Assembly: GCF_947497025.1 (NCBI RefSeq)
Contig: NZ_CANMFC010000006.1
Coordinates: 124,001 to 188,000 of the forward strand
Direction: 5' to 3'
Source of the DNA: an uncultured Kushneria sp.
GTDB taxonomy: Bacteria > Pseudomonadota > Gammaproteobacteria > Pseudomonadales > Halomonadaceae
DNA: 64,000 nucleotides
Part shown: one piece after another, positions 8,121-15,685 of the stretch
Layout: each line of letters opens with the position of its first letter
Position numbering within the stretch: position 1 is the first letter of the stretch
Notes under the pieces: model-generated
The model's database searches: none
Told to the model about the DNA's origin: nothing
What the model saw: the letters and a program-made list of their open reading frames with translations, nothing else
Position numbers and translations under genes: made by a program

Positions 8121-9881
8121 ATGCTGCAGCCTGTATCCCGCCAGAGTGACCTGACATTAGAGAAGACCGCCATTCCGCCTCGTCCGGAGGACGTCAGTAC
8201 CTGGGCGCCGCTCTCTATCCCTGCCTTTCGCATCATCTGGATCGCCAACCTCTTCGCCAACCTGGGGGTCTGGGCACAGTCAGTGGCCGCGGCCTGGGTC
8301 GTCACCTCGGCCCAGTCAAGCCCCGTCATGGTCGCCATGATCCAGGTGGCTGCCGCCGCGCCTCTGGTACTGATGTCGATTGTGACCGGCGTGATTGCCG
8401 ACAACTACGATCGACGACGGGTGATGCTGTTCGGGCTGTTTATCGAGGTGCTGGGCGGGGTCTTTATCACCGTCATCGCTTTCATGGGGATGCTCACGCC
8501 GCCCCTTCTGATCGCCTCGATCCTGTGTGTCTCCGTCGGTGGGGCCATCACGACGCCGGCCTGGCAGGCCGCCGTCAATGAGCAGGTACCACGTAACCTG
8601 GTCAGCAGCGCCGTGCTGCTCAACAGCGTCAACTACAACGCCGCCCGCGCCATTGGCCCGGCCATCGGCGGCATGCTGCTGGCAGCACTTGGGCCTGCGT
8701 GGATCTTTCTGCTCAATGTCCTGTGCTTTTGCACCCTGATCTGGGCGCTGTGGCGCTGGCGACGCGCGGTGCCTGAAAAGCATCTGCCCCCAGAGCGGCT
8801 CTGGGAAGGCATCAAGGCCGCCATCCATTTCACCCAGTATTCCAGCGTGACGCGGCTGATCATGCTGCGTTCGTTCGTCTTTGGCATTTCGGCGAGTGCC
8901 ATCTGGGCCCTGCTGCCGCTGCTGGCCCACGATCATCCTGGCGGCAACGCCTCGCTGTATGGCTACATGCTGGGCGGACTGGGCATTGGCGCGATCGCCG
9001 CCAGCATGCTGGTCAATCGCGCCCGACGGCGCCTGGGCAGCAGCCGATTGATCAATGTAGCAGCCATGGCGCTGGGCAGTGTGATGCTGTTGCTGGGCGG
9101 CACCAGTACACTCTGGGCAGTATTTCCGGCCCTGGTCATCGGCGGCAGCTGCTGGATCGCGGCAGTCGCCTCCTACAACTCTTCCGTGCAGGTACTGGTG
9201 CCAGACTGGGTCAAGGCCCGGGCACTGGCGCTCTATCAAACGGCGCTTTATGCCGGACTCACACTGGGCTCATTCATGTGGGGCCACATGGCCGAGAGTC
9301 TGGGTACACAGACGTCACTGTTGATGGCCGGGGCGCTGCTGATGGTGTCGGCGTTGATGTTCTGGCCCTCGCGCCTGCCGGCGCTGGACAGCGACAGCCT
9401 CCTGGGGGCACCGGAGGCTCATACCGAAGCCCCGGATTTCGATTTTGATCCGGCCCGAGGCTCGGTCATGGTGACCATCGAGTATCGCATCGGTGCCGAT
9501 CAGGTCCGCGACTTCGCCCGTGCGGTGCGTCCGCTGCGCCGGCTTCGACTGCGCAACGGCGCCAAGCGCTGGTCGCTGTATCGCGATATCGAAGCGCGAG
9601 ACCTGTGGCAGGAGGTCTTTCTGGTGCCCAACTGGCTGCAGCATCTGCGCATGCAGGACCGCCAGACGCTGGCCGACCGCGCCATCGTCGAGCGGGTCGC
9701 TGCCATGCACACAGGCCCCGAGCCGCCGCTTGTTCGCCATGGCGTGAGCTATCGCACGGCCCGTTACGAAGGTGAAGGCGCCGCCCTGAGACCGGTGCAG
9801 ACCACGGCCCATGATGATCAGGCCCCCTGGGCGATGGAAGATCATCACGAAGCCCCTGACAGCGCGCCGCCCGGGCGTTAG
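8121..9881 (+). CDS. MFS transporter of the MFS_3 (EntS-like) family with a C-terminal ferredoxin-like extension
   Basis: This 586-residue protein has an MFS core of about 420 residues with many hydrophobic helices. It shows the family start FRIIWIANLFANLGVWAQSVAAAW, the loop motif GVIADNYDRRRVMLFG, and NYNAARAIGPAIGGMLL. After residue ~430 a soluble region follows (MVTIEYRIGADQVRDFARAVRPLRR to LWQEVFLVPNWLQHLRMQDRQT), resembling the dimeric alpha/beta-barrel (antibiotic-biosynthesis-monooxygenase-like) tail found on some MFS_3 proteins. The ATG at 8121 was chosen because upstream in-frame sequence is not hydrophobic or conserved. MFS_3 members export siderophores or drugs; the substrate here is unknown. 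It is divergent from ldhA, with recQ 36 bp downstream. Confidence 0.85.
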   Translation: MLQPVSRQSDLTLEKTAIPPRPEDVSTWAPLSIPAFRIIWIANLFANLGVWAQSVAAAWVVTSAQSSPVMVAMIQVAAAAPLVLMSIVTGVIADNYDRRRVMLFGLFIEVLGGVFITVIAFMGMLTPPLLIASILCVSVGGAITTPAWQAAVNEQVPRNLVSSAVLLNSVNYNAARAIGPAIGGMLLAALGPAWIFLLNVLCFCTLIWALWRWRRAVPEKHLPPERLWEGIKAAIHFTQYSSVTRLIMLRSFVFGISASAIWALLPLLAHDHPGGNASLYGYMLGGLGIGAIAASMLVNRARRRLGSSRLINVAAMALGSVMLLLGGTSTLWAVFPALVIGGSCWIAAVASYNSSVQVLVPDWVKARALALYQTALYAGLTLGSFMWGHMAESLGTQTSLLMAGALLMVSALMFWPSRLPALDSDSLLGAPEAHTEAPDFDFDPARGSVMVTIEYRIGADQVRDFARAVRPLRRLRLRNGAKRWSLYRDIEARDLWQEVFLVPNWLQHLRMQDRQTLADRAIVERVAAMHTGPEPPLVRHGVSYRTARYEGEGAALRPVQTTAHDDQAPWAMEDHHEAPDSAPPGR

Positions 9882-9917
9882 GCTGTCGTCCCTTCCCGTG
9901 ATGACCGGAGCCTTCGA

Positions 9918-11909
9918 ATGACCAATGACGTGACCGACCCCGCGCACTATACGCTTGAGACGGTGTTCGGCCTCGAGCACTTCCGCGAGGGCCAGGGCCA
10001 GGTCATCGAACGGGTGCTGGCCGGGCGCTCCGCCGCGGCCATCTTTGCCACCGGTGCCGGCAAGTCGCTGTGCTATCAGCTGCCAGCCCTGCATTTGCCG
10101 CATCTGACGCTGGTGATCTCGCCGCTGCTGGCGCTGATACAGGACCAGCTCACCTTTTTGAAGTCCCGCGGTATTGCAGCCGAAAGCATCGACTCGACCA
10201 TGGACCGTGACGCCGTGCGCGAGGTGATGACGCGCGCCCGCCAGGGTGATCTGAAGATTTTGATGGTGTCGGTCGAGCGGCTGCGCAACGAACGCTTTCG
10301 CCACTTTCTCAATCAGATCCCGATCTCGCTGATGGTGATCGATGAGGCCCACTGTATCTCCGAGTGGGGGCACAACTTCCGCCCGGACTATCTGCGCCTG
10401 CCCGAGTATCAGCGCGAGTTCAATATCCCTCAGGTGTTGCTGCTGACGGCCACGGCCACGCCCGGCGTCATCGAGGACATGCAGCGAAGCTTTGCCATCG
10501 AGGAAAGCGATGTCATCACCACCGGCTTTTATCGCCCCAACCTGAACCTGCAGGTGCGACCGGTGGCACAAGGCCAGCGCGTTGATGCGCTGATCCATTG
10601 GCTGGCGCCGCAGCAGGTGGCAGGTCAAAAAGCCCCGACCATCATCTATGTCACCCTGCAGCAGAGTGCCGAGACCGTGGCACGGGCGCTGCTGGCGCGC
10701 GGCCTTCAGGCACGCGCCTACCATGCCGGCCTGACCGCCGAGGTGCGCGATGAGATCCAGCAGCAGTTCATGCGTGGCGAGGTGCCGGTCATCGTCGCCA
10801 CCATTGCCTTCGGGATGGGCATCGACAAGCGCAACATTCGCAATGTCGTGCATTTTGATCTGCCAAAATCGATCGAGAACTACAGCCAGGAGATTGGCCG
10901 TGCCGGCCGTGACGGTGCGCCCTCGACCTGTTTGATGCTGGCCGGCCGTGATGGACTGGGCGTGCTTGAAAACTTCACCCACGGCGACACGCCCGAGTGC
11001 GAAGGCATTCAGCGAGTGCTGGAAGAGATTCAGGCCGCAGGCCGGACGTCGGAACGCCAGTGGCCGGTGGTGATGAACACGCTCTCGCGCGACAGCAACA
11101 TTCGCACGCTGCCGCTCAAGACCCTGCTGGTGCGCCTTGAGATGCAGGGCGTGATCGCGCCGCGCTTTACCTACCTGGCCGAATATCGCCTGCGCTACGA
11201 GATGGCACCTTCGGAACTGGCCGCAAGGTTTGAGGGCGAGCGCGCCGAATTCATCCGGCTGGTGATCGACAATATCCCCATCGCCCGCACCTGGGGCACG
11301 GTGGATTTCGAACGTCTTCATCAGGCGGGGCTTGCCGCCGACATTGATGCCACACGCACCCGCGTCATCACGGCCCTTGAGTACTTTCAGGACAAGGGCT
11401 GGGTGGTACTGGAAGGCAAGCGCATGACGGATGTCTTTGAGGTCTGCCAGCCCGATATCGACCCACCGGTCATGGCGCGCGAGCTGCACGAGGGCTTTTG
11501 TCAGCGGGAGCAGGTCGATATCGAACGGCTGTCCAGCATGCTGGCACTGTTTGAAACCGACACCTGTCTGTCGCGACGGCTGGCGCTGCACTTTGGTGAT
11601 CCGCGCGCACCCGAGCGGTGCGGACACTGCTCGGTCTGCGACGGCCATGTCGCCCGCCTGCCAATCTCACCGATGGCCACCCCCCTTGAGGAGATCGACT
11701 TCGAGGCCGTGGCCGAGCCCTTCATTGAGCGTCATCAGGCGCACTTTCAGCGCCCGCCCACACCGGAGCGGCTGGCGCATTTCCTCTGCGCGCTGGCCAT
11801 GCCGGTGTTTACGCCGCTCAAGGCACGCGGGCTGAGCACGTTCGGGGCACTGGAGGGCTATCCCTATCCACAGGTACGCGCCCGGGCCGAACAGACACTC
11901 GGGTCGTGA
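9918..11909 (+). CDS. recQ: RecQ-type ATP-dependent 3'-5' DNA helicase
   Basis: This 663-residue protein unwinds DNA during repair and recombination. Superfamily-2 motifs are clear: Walker A ATGAGKSLCYQ (46-53), DEAHCISEWGHNFRPDY (142-158), LLTATATP, IVATIAFGMGIDKRNIR and the arginine-finger motif QEIGRAGRDG (near 322-331). A late four-cysteine zinc cluster (C near 548, then RCGHCSVC near 567-573) follows a winged-helix region. I see no clear HRDC domain, and the C-terminus is only about 90 residues beyond the zinc site, so this is a RecQ variant unlike the E. coli layout. It is seven bases ahead of a deacetylase-family gene and probably cotranscribed with it. Confidence 0.92.
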   Translation: MTNDVTDPAHYTLETVFGLEHFREGQGQVIERVLAGRSAAAIFATGAGKSLCYQLPALHLPHLTLVISPLLALIQDQLTFLKSRGIAAESIDSTMDRDAVREVMTRARQGDLKILMVSVERLRNERFRHFLNQIPISLMVIDEAHCISEWGHNFRPDYLRLPEYQREFNIPQVLLLTATATPGVIEDMQRSFAIEESDVITTGFYRPNLNLQVRPVAQGQRVDALIHWLAPQQVAGQKAPTIIYVTLQQSAETVARALLARGLQARAYHAGLTAEVRDEIQQQFMRGEVPVIVATIAFGMGIDKRNIRNVVHFDLPKSIENYSQEIGRAGRDGAPSTCLMLAGRDGLGVLENFTHGDTPECEGIQRVLEEIQAAGRTSERQWPVVMNTLSRDSNIRTLPLKTLLVRLEMQGVIAPRFTYLAEYRLRYEMAPSELAARFEGERAEFIRLVIDNIPIARTWGTVDFERLHQAGLAADIDATRTRVITALEYFQDKGWVVLEGKRMTDVFEVCQPDIDPPVMARELHEGFCQREQVDIERLSSMLALFETDTCLSRRLALHFGDPRAPERCGHCSVCDGHVARLPISPMATPLEEIDFEAVAEPFIERHQAHFQRPPTPERLAHFLCALAMPVFTPLKARGLSTFGALEGYPYPQVRARAEQTLGS

Positions 11910-11916
11910 GACCAGA

Positions 11917-12834
11917 ATGCGTCTGCCGCTGATTCATCACCCTGGCTATACGTTTGACTGGCCCGAACGCCATCCCTTCCCAATGGCCAAGTTTCCCGCC
12001 CTACGCGAGCAGCTATCCACGCTGGGCTTCGATAATGATCCGCGGATCGACTGGATTGCGCCAACCCCGCCCTCCAGCACCCAGCTGCTGCGGGCCCATA
12101 CGCCGGAATATCTGCAGACCTTCTATCTGGGCGACAGTGATCCGAAGGCCCGAAAGCGCAGCGGCTTTCCCTGGTCACCGGCACTGGTCGAGCGCACCCT
12201 GCTGGAGGTGGGCGGCACGCTGGCCACACTGACAGCGGCGCTTGAGACCGGGCTTGCCTGCAATACTGCCGGCGGCACCCACCATGCCTATCCTGACGCC
12301 GCCAGCGGTTACTGCCTGCTCAATGATCTGGCCGTGGCCGCCCACGAAGCGATGACCGTTCATGGGATCAACAACCTCCTGATCATCGACTGCGACGTGC
12401 ATCAGGGCGATGGCACGGCATACGTCTTTCGCCATGATCCGCGCGTGTTCACCTGCTCGATTCATGGTGTGGATAACTTCCCCTTTACCAAGCGCCACAG
12501 CGATCGCGACATCGCCCTGCCCCGCGGCACCGATGATGCGGCCTATCAAAACGTACTGGCGCGCGAGATCCCGGCACTGCTGGATCAGCGGCGCCCGGCA
12601 CTGGTGTTGTATGACGCCGGCGCCGACGTCCACGCCAATGATCGGCTGGGGCATTTCGAACTGAGCCTTGAGGGCCTCTACCGGCGCGATCTCTTCGTGC
12701 TAAAACAATGCCGCCAGCGCGACATTCCGGTGGCCGCAGTGATCGGCGGCGGCTACGACCGCGATCTCACCGCACTGGCCGAGCGCCACGCGCAGCTGTT
12801 TCTGGCCGCGCGCGACCTCCTCTGTCAGCCATAA
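11917..12834 (+). CDS. Histone-deacetylase-superfamily protein (zinc-dependent deacetylase)
   Basis: This 305-residue cytoplasmic protein of the HDAC/AcuC/acetylpolyamine-amidohydrolase superfamily has the tandem His charge relay in GGTHHAYPDAASGYCLLND (HH near 122), zinc ligands in IIDCDVHQGDGTA (near 157) and the second Asp in VLYDAGADVHANDRLG (near 232), then GGGYDRD near the end. The chemistry would be hydrolysis of an acetyl-lysine or acetyl-amine; the substrate is not defined. It follows recQ by seven bases. Its last ten codons and the first half of its terminator form the left copy of the 41-bp repeat, and its own terminator now lies 7.5 kb away beyond the inserted island. Confidence 0.9.
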   Translation: MRLPLIHHPGYTFDWPERHPFPMAKFPALREQLSTLGFDNDPRIDWIAPTPPSSTQLLRAHTPEYLQTFYLGDSDPKARKRSGFPWSPALVERTLLEVGGTLATLTAALETGLACNTAGGTHHAYPDAASGYCLLNDLAVAAHEAMTVHGINNLLIIDCDVHQGDGTAYVFRHDPRVFTCSIHGVDNFPFTKRHSDRDIALPRGTDDAAYQNVLAREIPALLDQRRPALVLYDAGADVHANDRLGHFELSLEGLYRRDLFVLKQCRQRDIPVAAVIGGGYDRDLTALAERHAQLFLAARDLLCQP

Positions 12835-12843
12835 AAAAGCGCC
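12803..12843. repeat. Left copy of 41-bp direct repeat at the deacetylase 3' end (attL-like)
   Basis: These 41 bp are identical to the copy at 20270-20310. They cover the last codons and stop of the deacetylase gene and the A6GCGCC left arm of its terminator. After the repeat the sequence changes to TGGCACT and the matching right arm of the terminator is missing. Confidence 0.9.
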
Positions 12844-12900
12844 TGGCACTAATAGTGAGATCAAACATCCGTCGAGCCGGCGGCCGGCGTGATGGCAATC

Positions 12901-13917
12901 TCAGGTACTTTCGCGAGCGATGAGGCGCACGCCCAGATCGAGCAGGGTCTGGTCGCATGACTCTCCCCGAAGGCGATTTATCAGCAGGCGAGCAATATTT
13001 TCTCCTATGGCCTGTCGCGGCGGCTCGATGGTTGTCATGGGCGGGACAGTAGAGCCGGTAAAGTCCTGGTTGCCAAAGCCTGCCACGGCAACCCGATGAG
13101 GGATTGCCCAGCCCTGTCGCTGGCACTCAAGCATCACACCCAGTGCCACCATGTCGTTGGAGCAGGCGACCGCTTCGATTTCCGGCTCATCGACCATCAG
13201 TCGATGCATGATGTCTCCCGTTTCACGAGTATCGCTACGTCCGGCAAGCTCTTTTTTTACTACGTGTGCACCAGCCTCCTCCATGCACTGACGAAAGCCC
13301 TCATAGCGGTCATGGGCACGAATATCACGGGCAAAGCGTGTGCTGATAAAGGCAACCTGTCGATAGCCGGCCGCCAGAAAGTGCTCTGCCATCAACCGCC
13401 CACACTGAAAGTGGGAAAATCCCACCACCATGTCCAGCCCGGGGCTACCGTAATCCCACATCTCGACGATGGGAACCTCACTGTTGAGCAGAAGCGCGCG
13501 CGTCTTTCTGTTGTGCGCAAAGCCTGTCAACACCAGCCCGGCCGGGTTCCAGCTCATCAGCGAACGCAGGAGTTCTTCCTCTCGCTCAACATCAAATTCG
13601 GTGTTGCCAATCAAGAGCTGATAGCCGGCACGACGCAGATGATGCTCCAGGGTCTCCAGAGTCTCTGAAAAAAACGAGTTCGTGATGGTGGGCACCAGTA
13701 CGCCAATGATTTTGGAACGTGAGGAGGCAAGCCCCCCTGCCATCGTGTTGGGCAGATAACCCAGTCGATCTATTGCAGCCTGAATGGTTTGTGCACGGAC
13801 CGGCGAGACTTCTGCGGGACGTCGCAGATAAAGCGATACCGTACTGGGAGAGACACTGGCAAGACGCGCCACATCTTCCATGGTAACCCGCTGGGTGCCA
13901 CGTCTACGCCTCGTCAA
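12901..13917 (-). CDS. LacI/GalR-family transcriptional repressor of the island catabolic operon
   Basis: This 338-residue protein has an N-terminal LacI helix-turn-helix (TMEDVARLASVSPSTVSLYLRRPAEVS, about 12-38), the hinge LPNTMAGGLASSRS, and a periplasmic-binding-protein-like effector domain starting SKIIGVLVPTITNSFF. The pattern SMLSWN-like/LMSWNPAGLVLTG resembles gluconate-type GntR repressors. The start appears to be TTG at 13917: AGGAAG stands seven bases before it and it yields the usual basic RRRRGT leader. The first ATG would cut into the helix-turn-helix. It is divergent from tctC, and two palindromes lie in the shared intergenic region, so it probably represses the island operon and is relieved by the transported sugar acid or a derivative. 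Confidence 0.9.
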   Translation of the reverse strand: MTRRRRGTQRVTMEDVARLASVSPSTVSLYLRRPAEVSPVRAQTIQAAIDRLGYLPNTMAGGLASSRSKIIGVLVPTITNSFFSETLETLEHHLRRAGYQLLIGNTEFDVEREEELLRSLMSWNPAGLVLTGFAHNRKTRALLLNSEVPIVEMWDYGSPGLDMVVGFSHFQCGRLMAEHFLAAGYRQVAFISTRFARDIRAHDRYEGFRQCMEEAGAHVVKKELAGRSDTRETGDIMHRLMVDEPEIEAVACSNDMVALGVMLECQRQGWAIPHRVAVAGFGNQDFTGSTVPPMTTIEPPRQAIGENIARLLINRLRGESCDQTLLDLGVRLIAREST

Positions 13918-14147
13918 GACGATGCTTCCTGTTTTGTCGGATTAGAGTATTCATGCTTTCAGTCGTGATGGGCTCATCATTTTTCTGCGTTTCGTTTCCT
14001 GCACTGATCGCATGGTTTCGACACAGTCTGTTGCGCGGAAAATATGCCATGTCCCAGCAGGCATACAAAACCATCTCCAGCGCCTGAAGCAGCCATTGGT
14101 CGAAGGCTTCTACCAAAGACCAGGGAGGTACGGTTGTCTGCACTGTT

Positions 14148-14163
14148 ATCGTAGCGCTACGAT
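14148..14163. promoter_or_regulatory. LacI-type operator O1, 16-bp perfect palindrome
   Basis: ATCGTAGCGCTACGAT is a perfect palindrome with the central CG and even symmetry typical of LacI/GalR operators. It shares the core CGNAGCGCTNCG with a second palindrome 82 bp downstream (centre to centre) and lies between the repressor gene and its likely target operon. Confidence 0.65.
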
Positions 14164-14227
14164 CATTGTCCTGATCCAAGTCTTCCAGAGCAAATAATTC
14201 AAGGAATGACACCCAATCATCCTCCTG

Positions 14228-14247
14228 TTTTCGCAGCGCTGCGAAAA
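14228..14247. promoter_or_regulatory. LacI-type operator O2, 20-bp perfect palindrome at the tctC ribosome-binding site
   Basis: TTTTCGCAGCGCTGCGAAAA is a perfect palindrome ending in the AAAAGGA ribosome-binding site of tctC. It shares its core with O1. Bound repressor would block a promoter just upstream or sterically cover the start region; two sites about eight helical turns apart would allow looping. Confidence 0.65.
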
Positions 14248-14258
14248 GGACGTAAACA

Positions 14259-15188
14259 ATGACGCTTCTACGTGCTTCCCTGGCTGCTGCAACGCTGGTC
14301 GCCACCACCACCTCTGCTGTTGCGGCCGATACGCTGGATATTGTCGTGCCCTTTGCCGCTGGTGGCGCCACCGACATTGTCGCCCGAAGCTTCGAACCCA
14401 TCTTCTCCGAGCAGCTTGGCGTCACCTCGGTGATCCGCAACATTGCGGGGGCGAGTGCCACGGTAGGCACGGCAGAGGTCGCCGACAATGAAGGCAATCC
14501 CAACATCATCGGCTATGAACCGGCCGGCGCGCTCTCGATTCAGCCCTCGCTCAAGGATTTGCCCTACGGTCCGGAGAGCTTCACCTACGTCTGTCGCACG
14601 GTCTCCAACCCGATGTTTCTGATGGTGTCGAAGGATTCGGACATCGACTCCATCGATCAGCTCGTCGAGGAGTCCCAGGAGTATCCGTTTCTCTACGGCT
14701 CCTCCGGCCCGGGTACGCTTCCGCATCTCGCCATGGCCGCGCTCACCGTCAAGAGCGATCTCCAGGCCCAGCACGTGCCCTATAGCGGCTCCGGTCCGGC
14801 AATGAACGCACTCGACGGTAACGAGATCCAGGTCATGGCGGATACCGAGACCATTCTCGAGAACTACGATCTCAAACCGCTGGCGGTCTTCGCCGAGTCG
14901 CGCGTCGAAGGATACGAAGACGTGCCGACGTTCGAGGAACTCGGCATGCAGGATCTCGAGTTCTCGGTCTGGCAGGGGATCGTCGCGCCCAAGGGGATCT
15001 CCCAGGAACGTGCCGACGCCTTCGCCGATGCCTGCAAGGCGACCGTCGAGTCGGATCGCTTCGAGACGTTCGCCGACAAATCCGGGGTCAGCATCGACTA
15101 CCTCGGCGCCGAGGACTTCAAAGCATTCGTCGCGCGGCGCGTCGAGGTCAACAAGCAGGTACTCAAGGACGCCGGCCTGACCGAGTAG
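14259..15188 (+). CDS. tctC: TctC/Bug-family periplasmic receptor of the island transporter
   Basis: This 309-residue receptor has a clear signal peptide (MTLLRASLAAATLVATTTSAVAA, cleavage near 22-23), and the mature protein begins DTLDIVVPFAAGGATDIVARSFEP with the ligand-loop pattern PFAAGG. The C-terminal half has the family pattern VPTFEELGMQDLEFSVWQGIVAPKGIS. It is clearly diverged from the other TctC in the window, so the two transporters are separate acquisitions and not a local duplication. It is the first gene of the island operon, 342 bp from the divergent lacI, with AAGGA before the ATG. Confidence 0.93.
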   Translation: MTLLRASLAAATLVATTTSAVAADTLDIVVPFAAGGATDIVARSFEPIFSEQLGVTSVIRNIAGASATVGTAEVADNEGNPNIIGYEPAGALSIQPSLKDLPYGPESFTYVCRTVSNPMFLMVSKDSDIDSIDQLVEESQEYPFLYGSSGPGTLPHLAMAALTVKSDLQAQHVPYSGSGPAMNALDGNEIQVMADTETILENYDLKPLAVFAESRVEGYEDVPTFEELGMQDLEFSVWQGIVAPKGISQERADAFADACKATVESDRFETFADKSGVSIDYLGAEDFKAFVARRVEVNKQVLKDAGLTE

Positions 15189-15229
15189 GTCATGCGCTCG
15201 CTGGTTCGCCTGTCACCCAAGGAGTCGGT

Positions 15230-15667
15230 ATGACGTCGACGCTGTTTCACCCTCGAGTCCTCACCGCTCTCGCGCTGCTGCTCGTCGGCGCGGGGCTGTC
15301 GGTCACGGCCTGGCAGGGTCCGTCCGACGCCATGCTGGTGCCGCGATTCGTGCTCGCGATCTGGTGCGCGGCGGCGCTGGTGGTACTGATTGGCGAGCTG
15401 ATTCGTCGCGCGCCGATGCCGAGTGCCCCACGCTCGCCGCTGCCGCTACTGATGGCGGCGGTGCTGATCGCGGCCATCGCCACGGCGAGTCTCGGCTTTT
15501 TGATTCCGGTACTGCCGCTGGTGGCGCTGACGCTGTGGCTATTTCGCGTTCGCCAGCCGTTGTGGATCGCGCTGGGCACGCTGATTCTCGGCGGTGGGCT
15601 CTGGTTTCTGTTCCACCACGTGCTGCTGATCCGGCTGCCCACGCTGCTAACCAGCGGTCTGATCTGA
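15230..15667 (+). CDS. tctB: TctB-family small membrane subunit of the island transporter
   Basis: This 145-residue protein has four hydrophobic segments and little else conserved, as expected for TctB. GGAG precedes the ATG. It lies 41 bp after tctC and 18 bp before tctA, the standard order for a TTT operon. The assignment is by position, size and topology. Confidence 0.87.
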   Translation: MTSTLFHPRVLTALALLLVGAGLSVTAWQGPSDAMLVPRFVLAIWCAAALVVLIGELIRRAPMPSAPRSPLPLLMAAVLIAAIATASLGFLIPVLPLVALTLWLFRVRQPLWIALGTLILGGGLWFLFHHVLLIRLPTLLTSGLI

Positions 15668-15685
15668 TCTTCGGAGACCATCGAG

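Larger units (their letters stand above)
13918..14258. promoter_or_regulatory. Divergent lacI-tctC control region (341 bp)
   Basis: No gene is seen here. The region is visibly more AT-rich than the flanking genes and contains the two CGNAGCGCTNCG palindromes listed separately. AAGGA before the tctC start overlaps the second palindrome. I could not assign -35/-10 elements with confidence. Confidence 0.6.

Noticed and set aside
9315-11648. 777-codon open frame antisense to recQ
   Set aside because: It has the same shadow composition (His/Gln/Arg/Gly). The plus strand carries all helicase motifs across the same span.
12468-12476. Perfect DnaA box TGTGGATAA inside the deacetylase gene
   Set aside because: It is isolated and within coding sequence, with no neighbouring boxes or AT-rich DNA; a single box is expected by chance in a window of this size.
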